From Herminiimonas sp. (GTDB lineage Bacteria > Pseudomonadota > Gammaproteobacteria > Burkholderiales > Burkholderiaceae): a stretch of DNA of 64,000 nucleotides. The position numbers were made by a program, and so were the translations under genes. Position 1 is the stretch's first letter, and the number at the start of each line of letters is the position of its first letter. The notes beneath the pieces are model-generated. The model saw only the letters and a list, made by a program, of their open reading frames with translations. It had not been told where the DNA came from and made no database searches. Shown one piece after another: positions 26,364-35,451 of this stretch. The DNA is taken from contig NZ_JAURVN010000004.1 of the NCBI RefSeq assembly GCF_030655415.1, forward strand, positions 496,001 through 560,000. Reading direction: 5' to 3'.

Positions 26364-26600
26364 ATGGCACGTGTATGCCAAGTCACTGGGAAGGGGCCGA
26401 TGGTCGGCAACAATGTTTCCCATGCAAACAACAAAACGAAACGTCGTTTTTTGCCTAACTTGCAAAATCGCCGCATTTTCGTTGAGTCGGAAAATCGCTG
26501 GGTTTCCCTGCGCCTGTCCAACGCCGGTCTGCGCGTCATCGACAAAATCGGCATCGATGCCGTGTTAGTCGACATGCGTGCTCGTGGCGAAAAAGTCTAA
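26364..26600 (+). CDS. rpmB: 50S ribosomal protein L28
   Basis: 78-residue protein, [33 protein letters not shown], the standard L28 sequence. A TAGGAG ribosome site precedes the ATG at 26364; the longer frame from 26295 is not real. It is cotranscribed with rpmG 23 bases downstream, the usual arrangement. The conserved second Cys pair of zinc-type L28 is absent. Confidence 0.97.
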
Positions 26601-26623
26601 CTAGCAGAATATAAGGAACCATC

Positions 26624-26791
26624 ATGGCGAAATCTGGCCGCGACAAAATCAAGTTGGAATCGACCGCAGGTACGGGTCACTTCTACACGACTACCAAAAA
26701 CAAGCGTACTACTCCGGAAAAAATGTCGATCATGAAGTTTGATCCAAAAGTCCGTAAGCACGTTGAATACAAAGAAACAAAGATCAAGTAA
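26624..26791 (+). CDS. rpmG: 50S ribosomal protein L33
   Basis: 55-residue protein too short for many gene callers: [21 protein letters not shown], then [20 protein letters not shown] and a Lys-rich end. Matches L33 in length and sequence and lacks zinc-binding cysteines. AAGGAA precedes the ATG. It is second in the rpmB-rpmG operon and is followed by a strong terminator. Confidence 0.97.
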   Translation: MAKSGRDKIKLESTAGTGHFYTTTKNKRTTPEKMSIMKFDPKVRKHVEYKETKIK

Positions 26792-26808
26792 TCGATTTTT
26801 TGTTCTAC

Positions 26809-26840
26809 AAAAAAGCCGCTTCATTGAAGCGGCTTTTTTT
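26809..26840 (+). terminator. intrinsic terminator of rpmB-rpmG
   Basis: Stem AAGCCGCTTCA / TGAAGCGGCTT with a T-run of seven. The A-run on the other side could let it also serve mdcH from the opposite strand. Confidence 0.9.
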
Positions 26841-26902
26841 CGTCCAAATTTTTCGTCGGAATTATTACGAACTCATTGCTTCAGTTTATTGCTGTTGGCT
26901 CA

Positions 26903-27847
26903 TCAATCTGCATACTGCTCCACCCATTTTTTCAAACCTGCCAGCGATCTGAACTCTTCAATTGAACGGCACTGAATATGTGGATGACGCGCCTTCAACA
27001 TTCTGGCCAACGCTGTGCCCGGCCCAAGTTCAATCACCATCGTCACACCAGCTTCATCCAAACCATCCATCAACGCTTGCCAACGAATCGGCTCAGCCAG
27101 TTGGCGCGACAAGTTGGCAGCCGCTGCCGTTTTATCATGCAAGCGCGCACCGGAAATTCCTGCCAGCACGGGGAACAAGGGAGGCTGGATATTACTGGCT
27201 TCGACGGCCTGTTCAAATGGCTGAACGGCAGCCTGCATCCACGGCGTATGCGACGCAATCTCTATCGGCAAACGCGTGACCTTGCCACCCGCATTGCTGA
27301 GTGCTGCCTCCAATGCGTCGGCTTGCTTTAACAAACCACCGGCAATCACCGCATCTTCAGCCACATCAATCCCGACATAAAAACCATGTGACTGCAACAG
27401 TGGCTGTATCTCGGTCATTTGCGTCAGTGTTTGAGACAGTGAAATTGCCAGCATCACTTGCGGCTGATCGGCGGTGATACACGCTTGCAGGAATTTCGCG
27501 CGCATGCTTGCCAGCCTGATTGCTTCTTCCGCATTGAGTGCGCCTGCGACGGCCCAGGATGCCAGCTCGCCGATGCTGTAACCAGCGACGACTACCGGTT
27601 TGGGAATCAGTGTTTTGATCGCCTCCCAATTTGCCAGGATGGCGGCGACCACCAGTGGCTGCGCAATCGGATTGGCAAACAGCAGTTTGTCATCCGCTAA
27701 AATTTGTTCTAAGGGATGTCCGCATAGTTCTTCCAGCGGCCATGACTGCAACAACTGCACTACACGCGCATCTTCACGCGCGAGATTGAACATGCCGGCA
27801 TGTTGACCTGCCTGACCGGAACACAAAATTGCAATGCGACTACTCAT
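26903..27847 (-). CDS. mdcH: malonate decarboxylase subunit epsilon, malonyltransferase
   Basis: 314-residue acyltransferase of the FabD fold. LCSGQAGQHAGMF opens the domain; the active-site serine is in VVAGYSIGELASWAVAG and the catalytic His in IEIASHTPWMQ. It loads malonate onto the decarboxylase acyl carrier protein MdcC. The ATG at 27847 starts at the domain; an upstream in-frame codon at 27877 adds ten unlikely residues. It is the last gene of mdcACDEGBH. Confidence 0.9.
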   Translation of the reverse strand: MSSRIAILCSGQAGQHAGMFNLAREDARVVQLLQSWPLEELCGHPLEQILADDKLLFANPIAQPLVVAAILANWEAIKTLIPKPVVVAGYSIGELASWAVAGALNAEEAIRLASMRAKFLQACITADQPQVMLAISLSQTLTQMTEIQPLLQSHGFYVGIDVAEDAVIAGGLLKQADALEAALSNAGGKVTRLPIEIASHTPWMQAAVQPFEQAVEASNIQPPLFPVLAGISGARLHDKTAAAANLSRQLAEPIRWQALMDGLDEAGVTMVIELGPGTALARMLKARHPHIQCRSIEEFRSLAGLKKWVEQYAD

Positions 27848-27888
27848 ATAAATTCGGCATATAAACCCAGCAGACAAACACTGTAATG

Positions 27889-28797
27889 CTATTCAACAGT
27901 TTGCGTGAGTTGATACACAAACCAGCTGGCAGACAGCATATCTGCTGCGCCGCCCGGCGACAAATTATGATGAACGAATAGATGATGGCATTCCAGCGCC
28001 CTGCTCTGCCAATCCGTTTGCGAAGTACCACCAGACTGCATGAATTTTCCAGCCGCCTGACTAACCATTGCAGCGGCGTCAGCACCGCCTCTATGATAAA
28101 TATTTGTATCGGTCATCTGCGCCATCAGGCTGAACAAGCTATCGACTTGTGCGTCGGACGCCTGCGCGCCTCTTGCTAAAGATTTCAATAACTGCGGAAA
28201 GCCGATTTCAAACACGGCAGGGAAACCCTGCGCGCCTTCGGCACGCGCACCGTTGACCGCATACAGATGCGTTGCACGCAGACCATTGGATACTTTAGCG
28301 ACGGCAGGATTGGCATGCGCGAGTAGAGCTGCGCCCCATTGCTGCAGCAATACACGACGCAGATTGTTGGCCGCCAAAGGCAGCGAGCGAGCATGACAAT
28401 ATCCCGCTGCCGCACTCAGCATGCCAAGCGAAAAAATCGCGCCCCTGTGCGTATTGATTCCATTGGTTGCGATCAGCATGCGTCGCTCTGCCTGCATGCC
28501 ATATTCTTTTAATACATCGAACGATGCATCTTGCGCGCCTGCTTGCGCCATCTGAATAAAGTAATGACGCAAGGAGAACAGGCTGCGCATGAACATAGCG
28601 GCATCCATATCCGCGTGACTGCCATTGTCTACTAGCGAAACCAATCCCGGTTTGGGATGGAGCACAAGTTCGGCATGCAGGCTGCGGATTGCGCACAAGG
28701 CTGTGTGCAAACATGAAGCGCGTAGAGAAGTCCCTATTTGCGCACTTTCACGAGCAACGCTAGAACGAACATTCAATACTCTATCAATTTGTTTCAC
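27889..28797 (-). CDS. mdcB: triphosphoribosyl-dephospho-CoA synthase
   Basis: 302-residue CitG/MdcB family enzyme that makes the precursor of the 2'-(5''-phosphoribosyl)-3'-dephospho-CoA prosthetic group. LHPKPGLVSLVDNGSHADMDAAMFMRS and GINTHRGAIFSLGMLSAAAGY are family signatures. It starts at a GTG that overlaps the mdcG stop (GTGA), so the two are translationally coupled. It acts with MdcG in cofactor assembly. Confidence 0.92.
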   Translation of the reverse strand: MKQIDRVLNVRSSVARESAQIGTSLRASCLHTALCAIRSLHAELVLHPKPGLVSLVDNGSHADMDAAMFMRSLFSLRHYFIQMAQAGAQDASFDVLKEYGMQAERRMLIATNGINTHRGAIFSLGMLSAAAGYCHARSLPLAANNLRRVLLQQWGAALLAHANPAVAKVSNGLRATHLYAVNGARAEGAQGFPAVFEIGFPQLLKSLARGAQASDAQVDSLFSLMAQMTDTNIYHRGGADAAAMVSQAAGKFMQSGGTSQTDWQSRALECHHLFVHHNLSPGGAADMLSASWFVYQLTQTVE

Positions 28798-29459
28798 GAT
28801 TGCTGTTCCAGCCCAAACAGCAAGTCGTCAACATTCATCAGATTCAAAGTTGTCATGCTCTTTGCCATAACCTTGTGCGAACTGTTGGCGGCGTTCGCCC
28901 ACTCTTTCCATGCCACTGCACGGCCGGACGGAAATACAATTTCACCATCCAGCGGCAATTGTTGCGAGTAGGTTTGCAAAATTTGAAGACCTTGTTGCAG
29001 TTGGACATGCGTGTGCGGAGAGAACAGCACATCGATATCCGATTTCGCGGTGAGATAAGGCAAACCAGTGATGGCTTGCAATGCGAGTGAGCCATAAACA
29101 TGCAACTTTAATTGCGCGGCGTCCAACTCATGAATCAAATCAACATAGGCAGCTTGCCATGCCGACGGCACAGCATTCGCGACGGCAGAAAAAGCCAGCG
29201 CTGGCTCATGCTGCGTAATTTCATTCAGAGTAACCGTCAGTGGGATTCTCGTCTTCACACCAGTCTGCGCATCTGGCGGCAATGCCAGACCAAGCCCAAG
29301 GCTATCCGCTGGCAGAACAGATTCACTGCGGCGCACAACCAGCGGCCAGTCATTCGCAGCCCAATGTTGCAGCGCGGATAAATGTGCCGGACTCGCTGCT
29401 GCACATGCACGCTGCCATCCACTGCTGCTCAGCCAAACTCTGTTATGTCGGTATAACAT
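28794..29459 (-). CDS. mdcG: malonate decarboxylase holo-ACP synthase (phosphoribosyl-dephospho-CoA transferase)
   Basis: 221-residue nucleotidyltransferase that attaches the CoA-derived cofactor to the serine of MdcC. YRHNRVWL is the family start, and the acidic pair in SDIDVLFSP is the metal site (GS...DxD). The ATG at 29459, 17 bases inside the end of mdcE with GGGAACGCGGG upstream, is preferred over the far-upstream frame start at 29531. Confidence 0.88.
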   Translation of the reverse strand: MLYRHNRVWLSSSGWQRACAAASPAHLSALQHWAANDWPLVVRRSESVLPADSLGLGLALPPDAQTGVKTRIPLTVTLNEITQHEPALAFSAVANAVPSAWQAAYVDLIHELDAAQLKLHVYGSLALQAITGLPYLTAKSDIDVLFSPHTHVQLQQGLQILQTYSQQLPLDGEIVFPSGRAVAWKEWANAANSSHKVMAKSMTTLNLMNVDDLLFGLEQQS

Positions 29460-30159
29460 CCCGCGTTCCCAATACGAGTTCAGTGACCGGCAATGACATC
29501 TTGCGGCCACCTCGTTCCAAGCCGCGCGCACTACGATGATCGATGCTGTCGGCCTGTTGTAAGGCGCGAGCTAAGCACTGCTCCAGATCACCATCCCAGA
29601 TCGCTTCGAGGCCGCCCATGTTCAAATAATTTTCCGCACCTGGAGCAAACACCGGATTCGATGCGGCCAGTTCTGTCATGCGTTCTAGAGGCACCTTGGT
29701 GATGCGCGACATTGCAGCTAAACCCATCACGCGGATTTCCGCTTCGGGCAATGCATAGCAAGCATCGGCCATCAAGCCGCTGGTGATGAAACCACCTGAC
29801 AGCGCTTGGTCGTAGACCAAACCAATCACGCGATGACCACGACGGCGTGCGACATCTATGCATTTACCGAGATGCGCCATATAGCGGTTGATGCCCAACA
29901 TCTCATCCCGGTAACGCAGACGCTGACCTTGCGTATCGACCAGAATCACGATGGGGCGAGCATGAAAATTGCGCAGCGTATCGAGAATCGCATTGGCCTG
30001 CGCCAGTGCGATTTCAACGCCTATCGGTGTATGACCAGTAGTACCGATGACGGCAACAGTTTGCTCAGCTACTTTGGCAGTGCCGCACAAAAAATAGTTG
30101 TGCTCAACAATGTCATGTCCTTGCGGGAATAACTGTGTCGCGAGTATCTGCCATTTCAT
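29443..30159 (-). CDS. mdcE: malonate decarboxylase subunit gamma
   Basis: 238-residue carboxylase-fold subunit which with MdcD decarboxylates malonyl-S-ACP to acetyl-S-ACP. IVILVDTQGQRLRYRDEMLGINRYMAHLGKCIDVARRRGHRVIGLVYDQALSGGFI is typical of the gamma chain. The ATG at 30159 overlaps the mdcD stop as ATGA and has AGGAGAA upstream. Confidence 0.93.
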   Translation of the reverse strand: MKWQILATQLFPQGHDIVEHNYFLCGTAKVAEQTVAVIGTTGHTPIGVEIALAQANAILDTLRNFHARPIVILVDTQGQRLRYRDEMLGINRYMAHLGKCIDVARRRGHRVIGLVYDQALSGGFITSGLMADACYALPEAEIRVMGLAAMSRITKVPLERMTELAASNPVFAPGAENYLNMGGLEAIWDGDLEQCLARALQQADSIDHRSARGLERGGRKMSLPVTELVLGTRDVIPT

Positions 30160-31067
30160 GATTGTTCTCCTGCGCGGCAACCGGCGACTTGCTGCATGAA
30201 AGCCTGCGCTTCCAACATCGGCAACACTGCGGGCTCGGCAACACCCAGCTTGGACCAGATATCCATAGGCTCGGAAAAATGACCAAACTCTTGCACACGC
30301 TTGCTCAACAAATGATGTTCAGACTCCAGATCAGCCAAGGTCGATTCGGCGGATTTATTTTGGTAAGTCATCAATGTTTCAAACGCTGCTTGGCGGAACG
30401 CGGCGATATCATCCGGCAAGACTGCGCTGCAATCGCCGAGCAAGTAACGGTGCTTGCCGCCTGATGTGCGCCACACCAGCGCGCGATCACGCGAATCGAA
30501 TTCTTCCACGCCGTGTGTGGTTTCAATCACTTCCGGTCCCGACATTGCCAAGCGACCTTCTTCCGACATCAGGATGTCATTCGCGCAGCAAGCGACGATC
30601 CCCATACCGCCGAAACAACCATTTGCACCACCGACCAAAACGATCACAGGAATATTTGCAGCACGTGTATCGAGTACGGCACGCATCACTTCCGATACGG
30701 CGATCAAGCCTGCATTCGCTTCATGCAAACGGACGCCGCCAGTTTCCAATAACAGGATCACGCCATCAACGCGTTCAGCGATAGCACGCTTCAATAAACC
30801 GACTAGCTTCGCGCCATGGACTTCACCGACTGCGCCGCCCATGAAGCCACCTTCCTGCGCTGCCGCAAGCACCTTGCGTCCCTGCAAAAGGCCACTACCA
30901 ATCACGACACCATCATCAAATGAAGCTGGCGTATCCAGTTGCGCCAGATGCGGACTGATGATGCGCAAGCTGGGTGGCAAAAATTCTTCAAACGAGCCGG
31001 GATCGAGCAAAGCATGGATACGCTGGCGCGCGTTTGCTTCCAGATAGCTGCTTATGTGGCTACTCAT
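30156..31067 (-). CDS. mdcD: malonate decarboxylase subunit beta
   Basis: 303-residue carboxyltransferase-fold subunit. ARQRIHALLDPGSFEEFLPP near the N-terminus and VILLLETGGVRLHEANAGLIAVSEVMRA, VGGANGCFGGMGIVA are the crotonase-like core. It starts at the ATG at 31067, which overlaps the mdcC stop (ATGA) and has GGGAGCGG upstream. The frame continues 47 codons further upstream inside mdcC but those residues are not family-like. Confidence 0.93.
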   Translation of the reverse strand: MSSHISSYLEANARQRIHALLDPGSFEEFLPPSLRIISPHLAQLDTPASFDDGVVIGSGLLQGRKVLAAAQEGGFMGGAVGEVHGAKLVGLLKRAIAERVDGVILLLETGGVRLHEANAGLIAVSEVMRAVLDTRAANIPVIVLVGGANGCFGGMGIVACCANDILMSEEGRLAMSGPEVIETTHGVEEFDSRDRALVWRTSGGKHRYLLGDCSAVLPDDIAAFRQAAFETLMTYQNKSAESTLADLESEHHLLSKRVQEFGHFSEPMDIWSKLGVAEPAVLPMLEAQAFMQQVAGCRAGEQS

Positions 31068-31378
31068 GCTACCGCTCCCATTACCGATTCCACCGCTTGA
31101 TCCAGACGCAGACTGACGACGGCGGGTGTCGCTCCTGCATCGTTGATCAGGATGCGCACGTTTGCCAGCGACCAGCGTAGATGGAAGTCGGCAATCACCG
31201 CTTGCCATATCGCGCCAAAGCCGACTGCGGCAGTTTTGACTTCAACTTCACACGCACCATTCAACTCGGCTGATTCGATCAAGACTTCCAGATTACCGGA
31301 GCTGACGACGCCGACCATATTGGCCGGCAACGCCAAGTGCTTACAGCCTTTTTCAAAACGAAAATTCAAAGTTTCCAT
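31064..31378 (-). CDS. mdcC: malonate decarboxylase acyl carrier protein (delta subunit)
   Basis: 104-residue carrier protein. VGVVSSGNLEVLIE carries the serine (about Ser 27) to which the dephospho-CoA cofactor is attached by MdcG. Size and sequence match MdcC, the substrate-carrying subunit between MdcA, MdcDE and MdcH. It lies 8 bases after mdcA. Confidence 0.9.
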   Translation of the reverse strand: METLNFRFEKGCKHLALPANMVGVVSSGNLEVLIESAELNGACEVEVKTAAVGFGAIWQAVIADFHLRWSLANVRILINDAGATPAVVSLRLDQAVESVMGAVA

Positions 31379-31386
31379 ACTTAGCC

Positions 31387-33054
31387 TTACCAGTTTCTGA
31401 AACGCTTGGGCGGAACGTACAAACCGCCGGATGCACGCACCAGGTCTTTCATGTTTTTTGCTGCGAGCAAATCGCGCGTCGCCATGCGCTTGTCTATGCC
31501 CATGTCTTCTGCGCGCAAAATGACGCCACGATCGCGCAAGTTTTCGACCATTTTTCGATCACGTGCCATGCCGACTGCGGTGTAACCAGCGACACCGCGT
31601 ATCGCTTGTTCGCGCTCTTCTTCAGAGCGACACAAAAGCAGATTGGCGATACCTTCTTCGGTCAGGATGTGCGTGACATCGTCGCCGTAAATCATGACTG
31701 GCGGGATCTCCAGCTTGGCTTGTTCGGCGACTTGCCATGCATCGAGTTCTTCTACAAAAGCCGGTTGCATATGTTCGCGGAAAGTCTCGACGATTTGCAC
31801 CACCAGCTTTTGGCCGCGCGGAATTTTCTTGGTGCCGTGCTGTGCTTGCTGCCCGGCCTTCAACCATGCTGGACTGGAATGACGTCGTCCACGTGCATCA
31901 GAGCCCATATTCGGCGCGCCGCCAAAACCGGCGATACGTCCCAAGGTTGCAGTCGATGAATTGCCCTGCAAATCAATCTGCAAGGTTGAGCCAATAAACA
32001 TATCGCAGGCGTAATGTCCGGCGACCTGGCACATCGCGCGGTTGCTGCGCATCGATCCATCACGTCCAACAAAAAATACATCAGGGCGCGATTCGATGTA
32101 ACGCTCCATGCCCAATTCAGAACCGAAGGAATACACCGATTCAACAAAGCCGGCTTCAATCGCAGGGATCAATGCCGGATGCGGATTCAAAGCCCAGTGT
32201 CGGCCTATTTTTCCTTTCAGGCCAAGTGACTCTGCGTAAGTCGGCAATATCAATTCAATCGCGGCGGTATCAAAACCAATCCCGTGATTGATGCGCTCTA
32301 CGCCGTACTCGGCGTAGATGCCCTTGATCGCCATCATCGCCATTAATACCTGTACTTCGGAGATCAATGCAGGATCGCGCGTGAACAAAGGTTCGATGTA
32401 ATGCGGGGTCGGTGCCTGCACCACAAAATCTATCCAGTCTGCGGGCACGTCCACACGCGGCAAGACATCAACGATTTCATTCACTTGCGCAATCACGATA
32501 CCGTTTTTGAAGGCAGTCGCTTCGACGATAGCTGGCGTGTCTTCGGTATTAGGCCCGGTATACAAATTGCCTTGTCGATCGGCAGCTTGCGCCGCGATCA
32601 GCGATACGCGTGGAGTCAGATCGATAAAGTAGCGGCCGAACAATTCAAGATAGGTATGGATCGCGCCTATATTGATTTTTCCAGCGGCGACCAATCTCGC
32701 GAGTTGAGCACCTTGCGGGCCCGAGAAAGAGAAATCCAGTTTGGAAGCGATACCTTTTTCGAACAGATCAAGATGTTCAGGCAAAGCCAGTACCGACAAC
32801 AACATGTGCAGATCATGCACTTGCGCCGGGTCCAATTTGCACAAGGCAGTCGCGAGGAAATCAGCCTGCTTCTGGTTATTGCCCTCGAGACAAACCCTGT
32901 CACCCGATTCGATCACGCTGTGCAGCAGCTCGACTATCCGATCTGTTGACACCAGCTTGCCGCTTAACGCGCTTCCCAGAACACCGGCTGCACGCTGCAA
33001 GCGCGCAGTGCGGTTTTTCTGGTGATGATCCCATTCGCGTTTACTACCTTGCAT
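31387..33054 (-). CDS. mdcA: malonate decarboxylase subunit alpha, acetyl-S-ACP:malonate transferase
   Basis: 555-residue acyl carrier transferase. Family regions are seen throughout, for example LVSTDRIVELLHSVIESGDRVCLEGNNQKQADFLA, GIGFDTAAIELILPTYAE and GGAPNMGSDARGRRHSSPAW. It exchanges acetate for malonate on MdcC at the start of the cycle. It is the first gene of a complete mdcACDEGBH operon, with GGGAG before the ATG. No malonate transporter gene (mdcLM/mdcF type) is in this cluster. Confidence 0.95.
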   Translation of the reverse strand: MQGSKREWDHHQKNRTARLQRAAGVLGSALSGKLVSTDRIVELLHSVIESGDRVCLEGNNQKQADFLATALCKLDPAQVHDLHMLLSVLALPEHLDLFEKGIASKLDFSFSGPQGAQLARLVAAGKINIGAIHTYLELFGRYFIDLTPRVSLIAAQAADRQGNLYTGPNTEDTPAIVEATAFKNGIVIAQVNEIVDVLPRVDVPADWIDFVVQAPTPHYIEPLFTRDPALISEVQVLMAMMAIKGIYAEYGVERINHGIGFDTAAIELILPTYAESLGLKGKIGRHWALNPHPALIPAIEAGFVESVYSFGSELGMERYIESRPDVFFVGRDGSMRSNRAMCQVAGHYACDMFIGSTLQIDLQGNSSTATLGRIAGFGGAPNMGSDARGRRHSSPAWLKAGQQAQHGTKKIPRGQKLVVQIVETFREHMQPAFVEELDAWQVAEQAKLEIPPVMIYGDDVTHILTEEGIANLLLCRSEEEREQAIRGVAGYTAVGMARDRKMVENLRDRGVILRAEDMGIDKRMATRDLLAAKNMKDLVRASGGLYVPPKRFRNW

Positions 33055-33271
33055 TTATTTTGCTCCCATTAACATATCGTCGGTCATAGATGGTCCCACC
33101 AGGGAATTGGGAAATTTTAGTGGCAGTTGTTTTGCATCCATGAAGGCATATTCAAACCTAGAAAAGCGTTCGCTACAGCTGCGCTCAAAATAGTTTTGCG
33201 TTTCTGTGATGTCATGTCTGTCTACTAGTTAGAATAGATAAGTGGCAATTTTTTGATTTTTATAGTCTTTT

Positions 33272-33302
33272 TTGTATACAAGATCTTACAGCGTGCATAC
33301 AT
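33272..33302. promoter_or_regulatory. candidate operator in mdc/GntR divergent region
   Basis: Perfect palindrome TTGTATACAA at 33272-33281, with a 7/10 match GTGCATACAT at 33293-33302, 21 bases (two helical turns) away. It lies in the 308-base gap between mdcA and the GntR gene. GntR/FCD proteins typically bind such short dyads, and my unverified recollection is that the Acinetobacter mdc repressor MdcY recognises a site of this kind. No other feature in 33055-33362 is clear. Confidence 0.55.
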
Positions 33303-33362
33303 TGTCAAGCATAAAAATCAGCACGCCAGCCGATCATTCACGATTTATGGACCAACATTAAA

Positions 33363-34034
33363 ATGACGGACACCATCCAAACACGCTCCGAAACCTTGCG
33401 TGAACAGATAGAAGAAATGATTGCCGTAGGCAAATTAAAGCCAGGGCGACATCTGGATGAAACCGTACTGGCTGAGAAATTTGGCGTTTCGCGCACCCCG
33501 ATCAGGGAAGCATTAATCCAATTGGCATCGATGGGAATTATCGTCATCCGCCCGCGGCGCGGCGCCATCGTGGCCGAGATCGGCCCGCAGCAGTTGATAG
33601 AAATGTTCGAAGTGATGGCCGAATTCGAAGCGATGTGCGCGCTACTGGCGGCACGGCGCATGACGCCAGCAGAACACGCAATACTAATGGCCACGCATCT
33701 AGCCTGTCAGGAAGCACGCGATAGCGCTGATTCAGACGTCTACTTTTACAAGAACGAAGCCTTCCATCAACAGATCTATATAGGTAGCCAAAATACATTC
33801 CTGGCCGAACAGGCGCGCGCGCTACAACGCCGCTTGCGCCCATATCGTCGCCTGCAACTACGCGTGCGTGATCGCGTAAAAAATTCTTTTGATGAGCACG
33901 GTGCAGTAGTCGACGCCATCATCGAAGGCAAAGGCGAACTCGCTGCTGAATTACTGCGTAAGCACGTCAAGATTCAAGGGCAACGCTTTAGCGACTTGAT
34001 TGCATCCCTTTCGCTACTGAATAAAGAGCAATGA
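33363..34034 (+). CDS. GntR-family (FCD) regulator, probable mdc operon regulator
   Basis: 223-residue FadR-type protein. Winged helix: LAEKFGVSRTPIREALIQLASMGIIVIRPRRGAIV; then a helical FCD domain with EVMAEFEAMCALLAARRM and KNEAFHQQIYIGSQN, including His residues that often hold the ligand metal. Divergent from the mdcA operon with a palindromic site between, as for MdcY in Acinetobacter, so it probably represses mdc in the absence of malonate. That role is inferred from position. Confidence 0.85.
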   Translation: MTDTIQTRSETLREQIEEMIAVGKLKPGRHLDETVLAEKFGVSRTPIREALIQLASMGIIVIRPRRGAIVAEIGPQQLIEMFEVMAEFEAMCALLAARRMTPAEHAILMATHLACQEARDSADSDVYFYKNEAFHQQIYIGSQNTFLAEQARALQRRLRPYRRLQLRVRDRVKNSFDEHGAVVDAIIEGKGELAAELLRKHVKIQGQRFSDLIASLSLLNKEQ

Positions 34035-34086
34035 AACAGTAAAGACTCGCGAGCCGTGATATCAATAACGCTAAAGCAAACGCACA

Positions 34087-34117
34087 TAAAAAAAGCCCGG
34101 ATAACCGGGCTTTTTTT
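34087..34117. terminator. bidirectional intrinsic terminator
   Basis: Stem AGCCCGG / CCGGGCT with loop ATAA, flanked by an A-run and a T-run, between the convergent GntR and desaturase genes. Confidence 0.9.
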
Positions 34118-34134
34118 ATTACAACTTGAATGTC

Positions 34135-35328
34135 TTAAGCGTAGCTGCGAAGACGTAAAGAGAAGTCACGCAGCGCGGTGATGCCCGACGCTTCAGCGCG
34201 TACACACCAATCCTGCAACTGATGCAGCAACTGATCGCGGCTGGCGTGTGAACGCTCCCAGATCGCACCGAGTTCTACGCGCATTTCGTGCATCGTTTTC
34301 AATGCTTTGCTGTGTGCGAACAACTGCGTCAACTGTTCTTTGTGCGGTTCTTCCAACTTGGTTGGCTCACGATGCAAAAGCTTTTTAGCTGATTTCAAGA
34401 AACTTGATTCCAGCTTGGCTTTTTCTTTCAGATGCTCAATCTCATCGTGCCATGCCAGCTTCAAGGACTTTGCATACTTGGCTGTCACATCGTAGCGATT
34501 CGAAATCACCGATTGCAGCGTGTTGAAATCCATATGCAATTTGCCATGTTCGAACTTCGGTTCAGGCGCCACTTTTTTAACAGTAGCCAAGCCGAATGTT
34601 TCGAGTATGCGAATATACATCCAGCCGATATCGAACTCATACCATTTCGACGACAGCTTGGCTGACGTACCGAAGGTGTGATGATTGTTATGCAGTTCTT
34701 CGCCACCAATCAAAATACCGATAGGGAAAATGTTGGTCGCTGCATCACTGCATTCGTAATTGCGATAACCCCAGTAATGGCCGATACCGTTGATGATGCC
34801 GGCAGCAGTAATTGGAATCCAGGCCATTTGCAAAGCCCATACCGCAACACCGATCACGCCAAACAACATGACGTTGATGATCATCATCAAGACGATACCG
34901 GTCGCGCTGCGGCCAGTGTAAAGATTACGTTCGAGCCAGTCGTCAGGCGTACCGTAACCGTACTTTTCGATGGTTTCCATGTTTTTTGCTTCGGCACGAT
35001 ACAACTCCGAACCTTCAAAAAACACTTTCTTGATACCACGCGTTACCGGGCTGTGCGGATCTTCTTCGGTTTCACATTTGGCGTGATGCTTGCGATGAAT
35101 CGCTACCCATTCTTTGGTGACCATGCCCGATGTCATCCACAACCAGAAACGGAAAAAGTGAGCGGGAATCGGATGCAGATCCAGACCCCGATGTGTTGCG
35201 CAGCGATGCAGATAGATCGTCACTGCGGCAATAGTGATGTGTGTAACAGCTAGCGCATAGAAAAACACTTCCCAGCCGCTCGCGCGGGTAAGGCCGTTGG
35301 ACAGAAAATCGAGTACTGCATCTAACAT
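34135..35328 (-). CDS. membrane fatty acid desaturase (acyl-CoA delta-9 type)
   Basis: 397-residue membrane desaturase with the three histidine boxes of the diiron family: HRCATHR, HRKHHA and HNNHHT. Membrane pairs lie before the first box and between the second and third. EFDIGWMYIRILETFGLATVKKVAP after the third box is typical of bacterial DesC-like delta-9 desaturases. The C-terminal about 120 residues are charged and helical, longer than the minimal enzyme. It introduces a cis double bond into saturated acyl chains of the membrane. The ATG at 35328 follows GGAG; the longer frame to 35388 is not family-like. Confidence 0.9.
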   Translation of the reverse strand: MLDAVLDFLSNGLTRASGWEVFFYALAVTHITIAAVTIYLHRCATHRGLDLHPIPAHFFRFWLWMTSGMVTKEWVAIHRKHHAKCETEEDPHSPVTRGIKKVFFEGSELYRAEAKNMETIEKYGYGTPDDWLERNLYTGRSATGIVLMMIINVMLFGVIGVAVWALQMAWIPITAAGIINGIGHYWGYRNYECSDAATNIFPIGILIGGEELHNNHHTFGTSAKLSSKWYEFDIGWMYIRILETFGLATVKKVAPEPKFEHGKLHMDFNTLQSVISNRYDVTAKYAKSLKLAWHDEIEHLKEKAKLESSFLKSAKKLLHREPTKLEEPHKEQLTQLFAHSKALKTMHEMRVELGAIWERSHASRDQLLHQLQDWCVRAEASGITALRDFSLRLRSYA

Positions 35329-35451
35329 CGTTGAGGCTCCATTGTGAATGGCAAAGACAGGGATAACATATATGGTGTCCCTTCGCACAAAAAACGAGGG
35401 GCAACTGAAAATTCGAGGAGAATTGTACCCTTTTTAAGGGCGAGAATCAGG

